Source: Marinomonas communis
GTDB taxonomy: Bacteria; Pseudomonadota; Gammaproteobacteria; Pseudomonadales; Marinomonadaceae
Direction of reading: 5' to 3'
Assembly: GCF_004363305.1 (NCBI RefSeq)
Contig: NZ_SNZA01000003.1
Location: 473,832-537,831 of the forward strand
Length of the DNA stretch: 64,000 nucleotides
Part shown: piece by piece, positions 19,784-29,241 of the stretch
How the letters are laid out: each line of letters begins with the position of its first letter
How positions within the stretch are numbered: position 1 is the stretch's first letter
Position numbers and translations under genes: made by a program
Notes under the pieces: generated by a model
What the model saw: the letters and a program-made list of their open reading frames with translations, nothing else
Told to the model about the DNA's origin: nothing
The model's database searches: none

Positions 19784-21037
19784 TTGGACTTTTTTAATTA
19801 CTCAAATCATCAGCTGCACGCTGAAAATGTGGCGCTAGCAGATATTGCTGCACAACATGGCACGCCAACGTATGTCTACTCGCGTGCGACATTTGAGCGT
19901 CATTACAAAGCGTATGCAGATGCGTTTGCTTCTCACCCTACCTTGATTTGTTATGCCGTTAAGGCGTGTTCAAACATTGCTATTCTGAACGTGCTTGCAC
20001 GTCTTGGCTCTGGTTTTGACATCGTTTCGATTGGTGAACTAGAGCGTGTTCTTCGCGCAGGTGGCGATCCAAGTAAAGTCATGTTCTCTGGTGTGGCGAA
20101 ACAAGAGCATGAGATGCGCCGTGCACTTGAAGTTGGTATTCATTGCTTCAACGTGGAATCAGAGTCGGAACTTCACCGCTTAAACAAAGTAGCTGGCGAG
20201 ATGGGCAAAGTTGCACCTGTTTCTCTACGCGTTAACCCAGACGTGGATGCTAAAACACACCCATACATTTCCACGGGGTTAAAAGACAACAAGTTCGGTA
20301 TTGATATCAAGGATGCGGTACGTATCTATGGTGTTGCGCACTCTCTTGAGAATCTGAATGTCATGGGAGTTGATTGCCATATCGGTTCGCAATTAACCGA
20401 GCTGCAACCTTTCTTGGACACATTTGACCGCCTAACAGACCTCATTGATAAGCTTGCTGAACAAGGCATTGAGATTAAACACCTTGATTTAGGTGGTGGT
20501 CTAGGGGTTCGTTACCGTGATGAAGTGCCGCCTGAGCCGAAAGATTACGCTGCACTTGTTTTAGAAAAAGTCAAAGGCCGTAACTTGTCTTTAGCATTTG
20601 AGCCAGGTCGTTCAATTGCCGCTAACGCCGGTGTATTAATGACCAAAGTTGAGTTCCTAAAATGCACTGCGCATAAGAACTTTGCCATCATTGACGGTGC
20701 CATGAACGATATGATTCGTCCATCTCTATACGGTGCTTGGATGGATATCGTGCCTGTTAATTTAGAGCCGACGCCAGAAGGTAAGCGTGTATATGACCTA
20801 GTTGGACCGATCTGCGAAACAGGTGATTTCCTAGGTAAAGAGCGTGAGCTAGATATTCAGCCAGGCGATTTGTTGGCACTTCGTTCAGCTGGTGCTTATG
20901 GCTTTACTATGGCGTCGAACTACAACAGCCGTGGTCGTGCCGCAGAAGTGATGGTGGATGGCGATAAAGCCTATTTGATCCGTGAGCGTGAAGACATTGA
21001 TCATCAGCTAGCTGGTGAGCAATTACTACCCGCTTAA
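19784..21037 (+). CDS. lysA: Diaminopimelate decarboxylase
   Basis: PLP-dependent decarboxylation of meso-diaminopimelate to lysine, an alanine-racemase-fold enzyme. Motifs include the PLP-lysine segment [15 protein letters not shown], the phosphate-binding [22 protein letters not shown] and [11 protein letters not shown] with its active-site Cys. The start is probably TTG at 19784 (protein begins with the conserved DFFNY), because GAGGAA lies 8 bases upstream and the resulting 417 residues match Pseudomonas LysA. A TTG at 19769 would overlap the lptM stop. dapF follows after 10 bp. Confidence 0.97.
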   Translation: MDFFNYSNHQLHAENVALADIAAQHGTPTYVYSRATFERHYKAYADAFASHPTLICYAVKACSNIAILNVLARLGSGFDIVSIGELERVLRAGGDPSKVMFSGVAKQEHEMRRALEVGIHCFNVESESELHRLNKVAGEMGKVAPVSLRVNPDVDAKTHPYISTGLKDNKFGIDIKDAVRIYGVAHSLENLNVMGVDCHIGSQLTELQPFLDTFDRLTDLIDKLAEQGIEIKHLDLGGGLGVRYRDEVPPEPKDYAALVLEKVKGRNLSLAFEPGRSIAANAGVLMTKVEFLKCTAHKNFAIIDGAMNDMIRPSLYGAWMDIVPVNLEPTPEGKRVYDLVGPICETGDFLGKERELDIQPGDLLALRSAGAYGFTMASNYNSRGRAAEVMVDGDKAYLIREREDIDHQLAGEQLLPA

Positions 21038-21047
21038 GGAGAATGTC

Positions 21048-21878
21048 ATGCTGTTAAAATTTACTAAGATGCATGGCCTTGGCAACGACTTTGTCGTTGT
21101 CGATGCGGTGTCACGTAAAGTGTACTTTAACAAGGCTCAGATTGAGCGCCTTGGTGATCGTAACCGTGGTATTGGCTTCGACCAGTTATTAGTGGTTGAA
21201 CCGCCATCCAACCCTGATATGGATTTTCGCTACCGCATCTATAACTGTGATGGTTCAGAAGTGGAGCATTGTGGTAATGGTGCGCGCTGTTTTGCGAAGT
21301 TTGTGCTCGACCGTGAGTTGACCCATAAACGTGTGATTGACGTAGAAACCAAGCGTGGCCAAATCCAGCTAAGAGTGCAGGACGATGGTCAAGTGTGTGT
21401 GGATATGGGTGAGCCAAGTTTTGTGCCAGCGGATTTGCCGTTTGTCGCGGACGGACTTGCGGACCTTTACCCCATTGACGTTGCGGGCGACATTTTTGAG
21501 TTGACCCCAGTATCAGTTGGTAACCCTCATGCTGTGATTCGTGTAGAAGAATTAAGCGATGCCATGGTTGAGCATGTTGGACCATTGGTTGAGGATCACG
21601 AACGTTTCCCCAACAACGTCAATGTCGGCTTTATGCAAGTGCTGTCATCAGATGAAGTGAATTTGCGAGTGTATGAACGTGGTGTGGGCGAAACACAAGC
21701 TTGCGGTACGGGAGCTTGCGCGGCGGTGGTAGCTGGTATCAAGCAAGGCTGGTTAGCGCCAGAAGTATTAGTGCACTTGCCTGGTGGTGATTTACGTATT
21801 GCTTGGCAAGGTCCAGGGCATTCTATTCAAATGACTGGCCCTGCGGAAAAGGTCTTTGAAGGTCAAATTTATCTATAG
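21048..21878 (+). CDS. dapF: Diaminopimelate epimerase
   Basis: Converts LL- to meso-diaminopimelate for lysine and peptidoglycan without PLP, using two cysteines. Both are visible, in EHCGNGARC and [11 protein letters not shown]. The protein starts [19 protein letters not shown], the family signature. The ATG at 21048 follows AAGGAGAATGTC, a strong Shine-Dalgarno, and gives 276 residues; the upstream in-frame start at 21015 lies inside lysA and is rejected. Part of the lptM-lysA-dapF-DUF484-yigB unit. Confidence 0.97.
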   Translation: MLLKFTKMHGLGNDFVVVDAVSRKVYFNKAQIERLGDRNRGIGFDQLLVVEPPSNPDMDFRYRIYNCDGSEVEHCGNGARCFAKFVLDRELTHKRVIDVETKRGQIQLRVQDDGQVCVDMGEPSFVPADLPFVADGLADLYPIDVAGDIFELTPVSVGNPHAVIRVEELSDAMVEHVGPLVEDHERFPNNVNVGFMQVLSSDEVNLRVYERGVGETQACGTGACAAVVAGIKQGWLAPEVLVHLPGGDLRIAWQGPGHSIQMTGPAEKVFEGQIYL

Positions 21879-21889
21879 GTGAAGTATCC

Positions 21890-22558
21890 ATGACGGAAGA
21901 GGACGTTGTTCAGTATCTGCAAGAGACGCCGGGATTTTTTGAACGCCACCCAGCGTTATTAGAAACATTAACAATCCCTCATCCGGTTCATGGAGGGGCA
22001 ATTTCTCTATTAGAGCGACAAGTCGCTTTGTTACGTAAATCGACGTCGGATTATCGTGGCGAGTTTGAGCGTTTGGTTGCAATCGCTCGTGAAAACGAAG
22101 CTATCATGAAAAAGAGCCGACGTTTGATATTGAAATGTCTAAGCTGTGAATCCCTCGATGACTTTGCAGGCATTGTAGAAGAGGTCATGCGTGAAGACTT
22201 TTCCATTCAGTATCAATCGATGGTGTTGTTTGCTGATCAAGCACTCGATACCTCGATACGTACTGCTTCTTGGGAAGCTGCTGAACCGATCTTAAAAGAA
22301 ATGCTGGTTCAATCTGGCTGCTATTGCGGTGTGTTGTCGGTCGCAGAGTCTGAGTTTCTATTTGAAGGCCAAAGTGACGCTGTGATGTCGTCTGCGATTT
22401 TGCCGCTGGTGTCCTTAGAGGGCGGGAAGGTGGTGTACCACGGTGTGCTCGCTCTTGGGTCAAGCAGGCTAAATCATTTTGACAAAGAGAAAGGGGCTTT
22501 GTTTTTAGATTACCTTTCTGACTTGTTGAGTGCACTGCTATTAAGGCTGTTGCCATGA
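21890..22558 (+). CDS. DUF484 (YigA-type) GAF-like protein
   Basis: A 222-residue DUF484 protein. The N-terminus VVQYLQETPGFFERHPALLETLTIPHP and the following SLLERQVALLRKS helix are diagnostic. The rest (about 75-220) resembles a GAF-like domain, with no catalytic motif. Homologues (E. coli YigA) lie between dapF and xerC; the function is unknown. Here the next gene is yigB, overlapped by ATGA (22555-22558), so the usual xerC is missing between them. Confidence 0.92.
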   Translation: MTEEDVVQYLQETPGFFERHPALLETLTIPHPVHGGAISLLERQVALLRKSTSDYRGEFERLVAIARENEAIMKKSRRLILKCLSCESLDDFAGIVEEVMREDFSIQYQSMVLFADQALDTSIRTASWEAAEPILKEMLVQSGCYCGVLSVAESEFLFEGQSDAVMSSAILPLVSLEGGKVVYHGVLALGSSRLNHFDKEKGALFLDYLSDLLSALLLRLLP

Positions 22559-23268
22559 GTATTCTCGTTTCTTTCGATCTAGATAACACCTTATGGGATG
22601 TGGATCCGACTTTGGTGCGGGCGGAACACGCCATGGAAAAATGGTTTGAAGACAACTTTCCTGGCTTTGCAGATCAGTTTTTTGTGCCGAATATGGACCC
22701 GCTTAAGCATGAAATCTATGAGCTGTATCCAGAAATTAAGCACGATGTTACCAAGGTTCGTTTAGCCCAGTATCGCACTGCTTTACAGCGTTATGGATTA
22801 CCTCGAGAAGAAGCCGAACAGCGAGCAACCCAGGCATTTAATGTCTTTTATGACTGGCGTCAGCGGGTGGATTTATACCCGGATGCGTTAAATGCTTTAA
22901 CGTCCTTATCCAATCGGTTTTCATTAGCTGCTCTGACCAATGGAAATGCTGATGTCTTTCACCCACACATCGATTTAGCTCAGTACTTTGGCACTGTGAT
23001 CCGCGCGGACAAAGAGGGGATCGCAAAGCCTGATGTTGAGATTTTTGAGCGATTGGCGGAACGCTCAAACACACCTATGGAACGAATTATCCATGTTGGT
23101 GATCACCCGATTGACGATGTGCAAGGCGCCATTAATGCTGGCGCTCGAGCGGTCTGGTTTAATCGTCACGGAGCAAGGCGTTGGCGAGATGAGTGGCTTG
23201 TAACGCCTGAGTTTGAGGTTCACTCATTGTCTGAACTGGTGACCTTAATTGAGAATATGAACTTATAG
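22555..23268 (+). CDS. yigB: HAD-superfamily hydrolase YigB-type
   Basis: A 237-residue HAD phosphatase. Motif I is FDLDNTLWDVDP (nucleophile about Asp8), motif II is ALTNGNAD, motif III Lys is in GIAKPDVEIFERL, and motif IV is HVGDHPIDDVQGAINAGARAVW. E. coli YigB is an FMN/5-amino-6-ribitylamino-uracil phosphate phosphatase of riboflavin synthesis, so a similar role is plausible but the substrate is not readable from sequence. Translation is probably coupled to the DUF484 gene through the ATGA overlap. Confidence 0.9.
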   Translation: MSILVSFDLDNTLWDVDPTLVRAEHAMEKWFEDNFPGFADQFFVPNMDPLKHEIYELYPEIKHDVTKVRLAQYRTALQRYGLPREEAEQRATQAFNVFYDWRQRVDLYPDALNALTSLSNRFSLAALTNGNADVFHPHIDLAQYFGTVIRADKEGIAKPDVEIFERLAERSNTPMERIIHVGDHPIDDVQGAINAGARAVWFNRHGARRWRDEWLVTPEFEVHSLSELVTLIENMNL

Positions 23269-23302
23269 CGATTTGCTATCATCTCAGTTAAGTAATCTGA
23301 TT

Positions 23303-23329
23303 TTGCCTGAGCTTTAATAGTGGTACACT
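23303..23329 (+). promoter_or_regulatory. Probable extended -10 promoter of trxA
   Basis: TGG-TACACT (-10 at 23324-23329, with an upstream TG) and a TTGCCT at 23303-23308. The 15-bp spacer is short, but the extended -10 could compensate. It lies about 37 bp before the trxA start. Confidence 0.4.
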
Positions 23330-23366
23330 AGCCTCATTAATCACTAACCGATTTAAGGAATTTGTA

Positions 23367-23693
23367 ATGAGCGAAAATATTTTTAACGTAACGGATGCTC
23401 AATTCGAAGAAGAAGTTTTAAAAGCGGATCTTCCTGTTATTGTTGACTTCTGGGCGCCATGGTGTGGTCCTTGTAAAATGATTGCGCCAGTTTTAGAAGA
23501 TGTTGCTAACGAATACGCAGGTCGCGTTAAAGTTGTCAAAATCAACGTTGATGACAACACAGAAACTGCACCTAAGTACAACGTTCGTGGTATCCCAACA
23601 CTGCTAGTTATCAAAGGCGGTGAAGTGGCGGCAACGAAAGTGGGCGCTGTTTCAAAATCTCAACTAATTGAGTTCGTTGAAGGCGCGCTATAA
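23367..23693 (+). CDS. trxA: Thioredoxin 1
   Basis: A 108-residue dithiol-disulfide oxidoreductase with the active site WCGPC (Cys33, Cys36), the buried Asp in VIVDFWAPW and the cis-proline in RGIPTLL. It reduces cytoplasmic protein disulfides, ribonucleotide reductase and methionine sulfoxide reductase. AAGGAA lies upstream of the ATG. Codon use is strongly biased, as for an abundant protein. It is monocistronic, with a promoter candidate before and a terminator after. Confidence 0.98.
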   Translation: MSENIFNVTDAQFEEEVLKADLPVIVDFWAPWCGPCKMIAPVLEDVANEYAGRVKVVKINVDDNTETAPKYNVRGIPTLLVIKGGEVAATKVGAVSKSQLIEFVEGAL

Positions 23694-23714
23694 TCGCCTG
23701 CTAACACGTTTTCT

Positions 23715-23740
23715 AAAAGGCTGCTTGTGCAGCCTTTTTT
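23715..23740. terminator. Intrinsic terminator after trxA
   Basis: Stem AAAAGGCTGC (23715-23724) with GCAGCCTTTT (23729-23738), loop TTGT, followed by T residues. The symmetry allows use by the converging M23 peptidase gene too. Confidence 0.9.
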
Positions 23741-23744
23741 CGTT

Positions 23745-25094
23745 TTATCTTCTAGAGAGTTGGCTGAGATATTGTGAATAATCACTGGACTGTGATTGTT
23801 GTAAGCGCGTAATGACCTGCTGAGCGTAAGGTAAGAAATTCACTAATTCATCTTTACTCATTGGACTGTCATAAGGAATGTCGACGGTTTCAGGGTTTTT
23901 ATGCTGCCCTTGAATGCGAAATTCGTAATGAAGGTGTGGTCCTGTTGCCCATCCTGTCTGACCAACCTTGGCAATTTCATTACCTTGCTGTATCTCTTGC
24001 CCTATATAAAGGCCCTCTTGAAACTCGCTTAAGTGCGCATAAAGCGTGCTGTAGCCCTTGCCGTGGTCAATAATAACAGTGTTGCCATACCCTTTCATTT
24101 CTCCTACAAATGAAATCGTGCCATGCCCTGAGCTATAGACTGGGGTGCCTTCCGGTGCCGCATAATCAACCCCTTGATGAGGTCGCGTCGTTTTAAAAAT
24201 TGGGTGTAAACGATTGGGGTTAAATTGTGATGAGACATGAGTAAAGTCCACCGGAGATCGGATGAAGGCTTTTCTTAGTGATAAGCCGTCGCGAGTAAAG
24301 TAGTTCGCGCCATTGTTTATTTGATAGCGAATTGCCTCATAAATTCGCCCATTGTTAATAAACTGCGCGGCAATGATATTGCCTGAGTCGAGTCGGTCTC
24401 CATTGATGAAGCGCTCCTCAAATAATACTGCAAAGCGATCACCTGGACGGATGTCCAAAGCAAAATCTATATCCCAACGAAAGATGTCTGTTAGCGCCAA
24501 CAGTAGTTTGTCATTCAACCCAGCACGGGATCCATCTAGAAAAAGAGAGTTATCAATCATGACCTCTTGGTAGCGCAAGCGCGTTTCTATAGGTGCTACT
24601 TGTTCCGTAAACGAAAAAAGGTTTTGCTCTGGGTTATGCTGGAACACATAGGCTTTTTCTGGGGTGGAGGAAAGCGTTAAGCTTTCTAACTGTTGTTTGG
24701 GAAGCCATCGTTGGATTGTTAACTTTTGCCCAGGCTGTAGGGAAGTGAGTACCTTTGATGAATCGGCTTGAAGTAGCTGTGCGATTTGCCTATCTGTAAT
24801 ACCAAGTCGATTGAGTGTACGAGAAAGGGAGTCGCCTGCTTTTAAAATCACCTTTGTTGTCTCAAGGGTTTTCTCTGCTTTCACCTGATCGAGAGGGGAG
24901 GCAATCATTGCTTTTTCAGGCACTGGGCCTGCTGAATGTCGTGGTCGCGACTCATTACTTTGTGTCGCTTGGTGGGGGGAGCTGTTAAAAGCCCAATAAA
25001 GCGTCGCTGCGCCCGCAATTAAAAGAATTGAAGAAACGCCGATAAGACTTTTGGTAAGCAATGATTTGTCCAAGTTTGTGTTCCATTTTTCCAT
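23745..25094 (-). CDS. M23 murein DD-endopeptidase, MepM-like
   Basis: A membrane-anchored peptidoglycan endopeptidase. It has one N-terminal membrane helix (ILLIAGAATLYWAF), an OapA/LysM-like region (LKAGDSLSRTLNRLGITDRQIAQLL) and an intermediate domain. The C-terminal LytM/M23 domain has all zinc ligands visible: His and Asp of HQGVDYAAPEGTP, and HLHYEF, with HLSEF between. It is therefore probably active, unlike NlpD at 39.5 kb. Starts at 25142, 25109 or 25094 are all possible and none has a strong Shine-Dalgarno; 25094 (MEKWNTN) is chosen from length. Divergent from tyrS, as in Pseudomonas. Confidence 0.9.
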   Translation of the reverse strand: MEKWNTNLDKSLLTKSLIGVSSILLIAGAATLYWAFNSSPHQATQSNESRPRHSAGPVPEKAMIASPLDQVKAEKTLETTKVILKAGDSLSRTLNRLGITDRQIAQLLQADSSKVLTSLQPGQKLTIQRWLPKQQLESLTLSSTPEKAYVFQHNPEQNLFSFTEQVAPIETRLRYQEVMIDNSLFLDGSRAGLNDKLLLALTDIFRWDIDFALDIRPGDRFAVLFEERFINGDRLDSGNIIAAQFINNGRIYEAIRYQINNGANYFTRDGLSLRKAFIRSPVDFTHVSSQFNPNRLHPIFKTTRPHQGVDYAAPEGTPVYSSGHGTISFVGEMKGYGNTVIIDHGKGYSTLYAHLSEFQEGLYIGQEIQQGNEIAKVGQTGWATGPHLHYEFRIQGQHKNPETVDIPYDSPMSKDELVNFLPYAQQVITRLQQSQSSDYSQYLSQLSRR

Positions 25095-25176
25095 AGAAAG
25101 CCATGTCATCCTACCAACTAAGTGGCTATAATTGAACGCCAATTAAATATCACTCAATTAGGATTTGGATCGTAAA

Positions 25177-26481
25177 ATGACACAGCAAAACACCGACCTA
25201 TTAGCGGACTTACAAGCTCGTGGGCTTATCGCTCAAATGACAGCAGAAGAGGAGCTTCGTGCTCACTTGTCATCTGGTCGTCGTACTTTGTATTGTGGCT
25301 TCGATCCAACCGCGGACAGCCTTCACCTAGGTCACCTTGTGCCTCTGCTAGTGCTTAAGCGTTGCCAAGACGCCGGCCACAATCCAATTGCCTTAGTGGG
25401 TGGTGCTACAGGTATGATCGGCGATCCAAGCTTCAAAGCAGCAGAACGCTCGTTGAACACATCTGATGTGGTAGCAAGCTGGGCAGACAAGATCAAAGGC
25501 CAAGTGAGCCAATTTATTTCTTTCGAAGGTGTTGATAACCCTGCGCGCGTGGTAAACAACTTAGATTGGACAGGCAACATGAATGTGATCGATTTCTTGC
25601 GTGAAATCGGTAAGCACTTCTCTGTTAATGCCATGATCAATAAAGAATCTGTGCAGCAGCGTCTAAACCGTGAAGGCTCTGGTATCTCATTCACTGAGTT
25701 CTCATACGCTTTACTGCAAGGTATGGACTTCGCGGAACTTAACCGCCTGTACGATTGTACGCTTCAAGTAGGTGGTAGTGATCAATGGGGTAACATTGTT
25801 GGTGGTATTGACCTTTCTCGTCGCCAGAACCAAGCGCAAGTATTTGGTCTAACCGTTCCTCTAGTCACGAAATCTGACGGTACTAAATTCGGTAAAACAG
25901 AATCCGGTGCGGTATGGTTGGATCCTAAGAAAACCAGTCAGTACTCTTTCTACCAATTCTGGTTGGGTACTGCAGACGCGGATGTGTACAAGTTCCTTAA
26001 GTACTTCACGTTCCTGTCTATCGAAGAAATTGAAGCGATTGAAAAAGCGGACCAAGAAAACGGTGGCAAGCCACAAGCGCAAGCCATTCTTGCTCGTGAA
26101 GCAACGCGCTTAGTGCACGGTGAAGAAGGTCTAGCGGCTGCAGAACGTATCACGCAAGCGTTGTTCAGCGGTGAAACAGACAAACTAAGTGAGCAAGACC
26201 TTGAGCAAATTCAATTAGATGGATTACCAAGCAGCTCTCTAGAAGGTATCAACCTTGCTGAAACACCACTGACTTCACTGTTAGCAGACGCGGGTCTTGC
26301 TGCAAGTGGTAAGCAAGTAAAAGATGCACTTCAGCGTAACTCTGTCTTTGTGAACGGTGTTGCAAAAGGCATGGAAGATAACATGGCGGCAGCAGATATC
26401 TTTAAAGCAGAGAATGGTTACTACGGTAAGTATTTCCTAGTGAAGCTAGGTAAGAAAAAACACCACTTGTTTGCTCTGTAA
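25177..26481 (+). CDS. tyrS: Tyrosyl-tRNA synthetase
   Basis: Class I synthetase charging tRNA-Tyr. The HIGH-like motif is HLGH in [19 protein letters not shown], and the KMSKS-like motif is KFGKT in [17 protein letters not shown]. The C-terminal S4 RNA-binding domain (about 370-434) is seen in [20 protein letters not shown]. The ATG at 25177 ([12 protein letters not shown]) is preferred over a TTG at 25165, giving 434 residues. It is divergent from the M23 peptidase and has its own terminator. Confidence 0.97.
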   Translation: MTQQNTDLLADLQARGLIAQMTAEEELRAHLSSGRRTLYCGFDPTADSLHLGHLVPLLVLKRCQDAGHNPIALVGGATGMIGDPSFKAAERSLNTSDVVASWADKIKGQVSQFISFEGVDNPARVVNNLDWTGNMNVIDFLREIGKHFSVNAMINKESVQQRLNREGSGISFTEFSYALLQGMDFAELNRLYDCTLQVGGSDQWGNIVGGIDLSRRQNQAQVFGLTVPLVTKSDGTKFGKTESGAVWLDPKKTSQYSFYQFWLGTADADVYKFLKYFTFLSIEEIEAIEKADQENGGKPQAQAILAREATRLVHGEEGLAAAERITQALFSGETDKLSEQDLEQIQLDGLPSSSLEGINLAETPLTSLLADAGLAASGKQVKDALQRNSVFVNGVAKGMEDNMAAADIFKAENGYYGKYFLVKLGKKKHHLFAL

Positions 26482-26501
26482 AGCATTCGGTTTATTCTTC
26501 T

Positions 26502-26524
26502 AAAGGCGCTTCGGCGCCTTTTCT
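26502..26524 (+). terminator. Intrinsic terminator after tyrS
   Basis: AAAGGCGC (26502-26509), TTCG tetraloop, GCGCCTTT (26514-26521), then a short T-rich tail. The UUCG-type loop makes it very stable. Confidence 0.88.
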
Positions 26525-26559
26525 GTTTGTGTCATAGCATGATTTAAGAGACGGAGAGA

Positions 26560-27807
26560 ATGATCACTATTGACTGGCTGAGACTCCAAACATTGCTTGG
26601 TGAGCAAGGCAGGATTTGGCTTGCTCTGAGTGGCGGTGTGGACTCTGTTGTTTTGTTGCACCTCTTAGTTAGGGATGCTCCATCAGAGCTTCGTGACCGT
26701 GTGGCGGCGATTCATGTCCATCATGGTTTGAGCGAAAACGCTGACACTTGGCTAGAGTTTTGCAAGACGCTATGTTCTAACCTCGAAGTGGATTTTTGTT
26801 TTGAAAGAGTCACTGTAGAGGGTAAGGGGTCTATTGAAGAGCAAGCGCGCAAAGAGCGTTATCGTGCGTTTGACAAGGTTTTGCGGGACGGTGATGTCTT
26901 GCTTCAGGCCCATCATGCAAACGACCAGGCTGAGACCATTTTGTTTCGTCTAGAACGTGGTTGTGGTTGGCGTGGTATACAAGGTATTCCCGAGGAGCGC
27001 TCCCTTGGAGTGGCTAATATTTACCGACCATTGCTAAAAACGCCTCGTGTTGACATAGAAGAATATGCTGCTCGACAACAGCTTTCTTGGGTGGAAGATG
27101 AGTCTAATGATGATACGCGTTATCGCCGCAACTTTTTACGTCACAAAGTGCTAACACCTTGGCAAGAGGGGCAACCAAATATCGCCAAACATATCGCCCA
27201 AAGTGTGGATCGAATTCAAGCGGAAGGGCGTGTGATTAAGCGGCTTTTAGGGGAAGCGCTAGAGCGTTTTATTGATCAAAATGATGGTTTGCAATTAAAC
27301 ATGCTACCTGAGCAGGAAAGAGGCTTTTGGTTGTCATCGTATTTGAGTGATCGAGGTATTTCGATTACTCAGCAACAACAAATGGCTCTGGTGGAAATGT
27401 TTTATAGTCATCATCAGAACCAGCCTGAATTTCTGCACCGTAGGCATCGTATTGTCCGTTATAAAAATGTACTGCATGTGCTGCCAAAAGCTTTGCCTGT
27501 TGTTGAGCAAAATATAGCGGCAGGGCAGCGGCTAATTCGAGCATTTGATCAAGTCTACTGCGATCAAGAAGTTGTGATCAAGCCTCGTCCTGATAATGTG
27601 TTGCTGCATTTAAAAAATGGTAAGACACGACCGCTAAAGAAATGGTTACAAGATAAAAATATACCAAATTGGTGGCGCGAGCAGATCCCCTATATTTATG
27701 TTGATGATGAACTCGTCGCGATCGCAGACTTATGGCAAGCGCCTTACTGGCAAGGGAATGTGAAATGGGAGCCTAATGGGAAGTTGTTGTGGCCTAGCCA
27801 ATCATAA
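26560..27807 (+). CDS. tilS: tRNA(Ile)-lysidine synthase
   Basis: ATP-dependent attachment of lysine to C34 of the CAU-anticodon tRNA-Ile, changing it to read AUA. The 415-residue product has the PP-loop LALSGGVDSVVLLHLL (SGGVDS at 24-29), HVHHGLS and AHHANDQAETILFRLERG. A C-terminal substrate-binding domain includes the conserved GKTRPLKKWLQDKNIPNWWR and DLWQAPYW. In Pseudomonas tilS directly precedes pyrG; here about 3.7 kb separates the two. The terminator hairpin begins at its stop codon. Confidence 0.96.
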   Translation: MITIDWLRLQTLLGEQGRIWLALSGGVDSVVLLHLLVRDAPSELRDRVAAIHVHHGLSENADTWLEFCKTLCSNLEVDFCFERVTVEGKGSIEEQARKERYRAFDKVLRDGDVLLQAHHANDQAETILFRLERGCGWRGIQGIPEERSLGVANIYRPLLKTPRVDIEEYAARQQLSWVEDESNDDTRYRRNFLRHKVLTPWQEGQPNIAKHIAQSVDRIQAEGRVIKRLLGEALERFIDQNDGLQLNMLPEQERGFWLSSYLSDRGISITQQQQMALVEMFYSHHQNQPEFLHRRHRIVRYKNVLHVLPKALPVVEQNIAAGQRLIRAFDQVYCDQEVVIKPRPDNVLLHLKNGKTRPLKKWLQDKNIPNWWREQIPYIYVDDELVAIADLWQAPYWQGNVKWEPNGKLLWPSQS

Positions 27808-27836
27808 AAAATGCCCAGCAATTTGCTGGGCATTTG
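27805..27836. terminator. Terminator shared by tilS and fadL
   Basis: AAATGCCCAGCAA (27809-27821) pairs with TTGCTGGGCATTT, leaving a minimal loop. Six A residues precede the stem on the plus strand, so the U-run is on the minus strand and the element mainly serves the fadL transcript. On the plus side it can block readthrough from tilS but lacks a good T-run. Confidence 0.85.
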
Positions 27837-27861
27837 GTTATCTAACGTTCTTAAAGTGATA

Positions 27862-29100
27862 TTAGAACGAGCGACTGTACTGCAAACCTAGCAAGATAGC
27901 ATTAGCATGGGTTGTGCCTGTGATGCTTGAAAGAGCATTATTTTCTGCAACATCAACATCCTCTCCAAGAAGATAAGTGGCTCCAAAATCAATGCTGCTC
28001 ACGTCATCAGGTTTGTAGGTAACACCTGCTGAAAACCATTGGCGATCTGAATCAGGCACAGATATAGAACGCTTTTGGTCCTGAGCGCTGGTATCATACA
28101 TGTAGCCTGCTCTTAACTCCCAAGCATCATTCATGTAGTAGGTGCCACCAATTGAGTAATGCATAGCGTCTTGCCAGTTGTAGGTATTAATTGTTCCAGC
28201 ATTTTTAGCTTCTAATGTTTTAAATTCAGACCAGCGGATAAATTGAATGCTGTAATGAACTGCGTATTCTGGAGCAATACGATGGTAGCCTGAAAATTCT
28301 GCAATATCAGGCAGTGGCATGATAACTGTATCCGATTGTTTAGCAGTTGTAGAGCCATAACGATAAACTTCACCATCAGCTTCGATATCTGGACTAAAGT
28401 GGTAGTCAAACCCAAAACGATTATTCTGATCAAGTTCAAACATTAACCCTAGATTATAACCAAATCCCCAACCATCAGCTTCAACCTCTAGCAAATTATC
28501 AATACTAAGCAGAGCAGAAGCGGTTGGGTTGGCTGGACGCGTGAATGTTCCTTTACCGTAAACGGCATCGATGCCCGCCCCCAAAGTCAATTGATCGGTT
28601 GCCTTGTAGGATCCAACAAGACCAAAATTAGCGCTTACCACATCAGTCTTTCCACCATATTCGTAACCTGCGTAGTCATCTTCGAATTCAGTTTTAGTAC
28701 CGAAATTAGAGTAAGCGTTGACACCCCAAGCAAATTTATCATTAACCGGACGTATGTAATAAAAGTTAGGAGCAATAGATGTACTTCCTATACTGTCAGA
28801 GTTGGCATCAGAACTGCTCGAGGTTAAGTTATTGGTGTAGGATCCATTTTTGACTTCGATATCAGTTGTAATGGTTTCGAAACCAACAGAAAGAGCTGGA
28901 CGGTCAAACAGAGACATTGCCGCTGGGTTACGGGCGATGACAGATGCGTTATCGCCAATGACTGCGTCACCGGCGAAAGCTCGACCAAGGCCTGTTGCAG
29001 ACTGAGCATTTAACTGAAATCCTGCAGCGTGGATGTGCACAGCAGAAAGAGCAAGGGCTGATGCGATCAGCGTTCGTTTGTACGGGAAAGACACGTTCAT
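27862..29100 (-). CDS. FadL/OmpP1-family outer-membrane transport protein
   Basis: A 14-stranded-barrel type hydrophobic-compound transporter. The 412-residue protein has a signal peptide ending near HIHA and a mature N-terminus GFQLNAQSATGLGRAFAGDAV, which forms the plug. ASVIARNPAAMSLF is the FadL/TodX signature, and the C-terminus GLQYSRSF ends in Phe for barrel assembly. It lets long-chain fatty acids or hydrocarbons cross the outer membrane; the substrate is not readable. It stands alone on the minus strand inside the tilS-pyrG interval, with an ordinary terminator. Confidence 0.9.
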   Translation of the reverse strand: MNVSFPYKRTLIASALALSAVHIHAAGFQLNAQSATGLGRAFAGDAVIGDNASVIARNPAAMSLFDRPALSVGFETITTDIEVKNGSYTNNLTSSSSDANSDSIGSTSIAPNFYYIRPVNDKFAWGVNAYSNFGTKTEFEDDYAGYEYGGKTDVVSANFGLVGSYKATDQLTLGAGIDAVYGKGTFTRPANPTASALLSIDNLLEVEADGWGFGYNLGLMFELDQNNRFGFDYHFSPDIEADGEVYRYGSTTAKQSDTVIMPLPDIAEFSGYHRIAPEYAVHYSIQFIRWSEFKTLEAKNAGTINTYNWQDAMHYSIGGTYYMNDAWELRAGYMYDTSAQDQKRSISVPDSDRQWFSAGVTYKPDDVSSIDFGATYLLGEDVDVAENNALSSITGTTHANAILLGLQYSRSF

Positions 29101-29241
29101 AAATTAGGTTTCCTTTTTTTATTATTGGACAGACTATGAACTTTGGCGCCCCACGCCACAGTTTATATTGCTAAATAGAACATAGTCCCATCTATTGATA
29201 GTTTCCATGTAATTTTGTTGCGTAATTGGTGTCATTTTCGT

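Noticed and set aside
21127..21585. 152-codon reading frame antisense to dapF
   Set aside because: It is opposite a conserved gene, has no start signals and its composition (His/Gln/Pro rich) is typical of antisense shadow.
22185..22655. 156-codon reading frame antisense to DUF484 and yigB
   Set aside because: Crosses two real genes and has no start signals; shadow.
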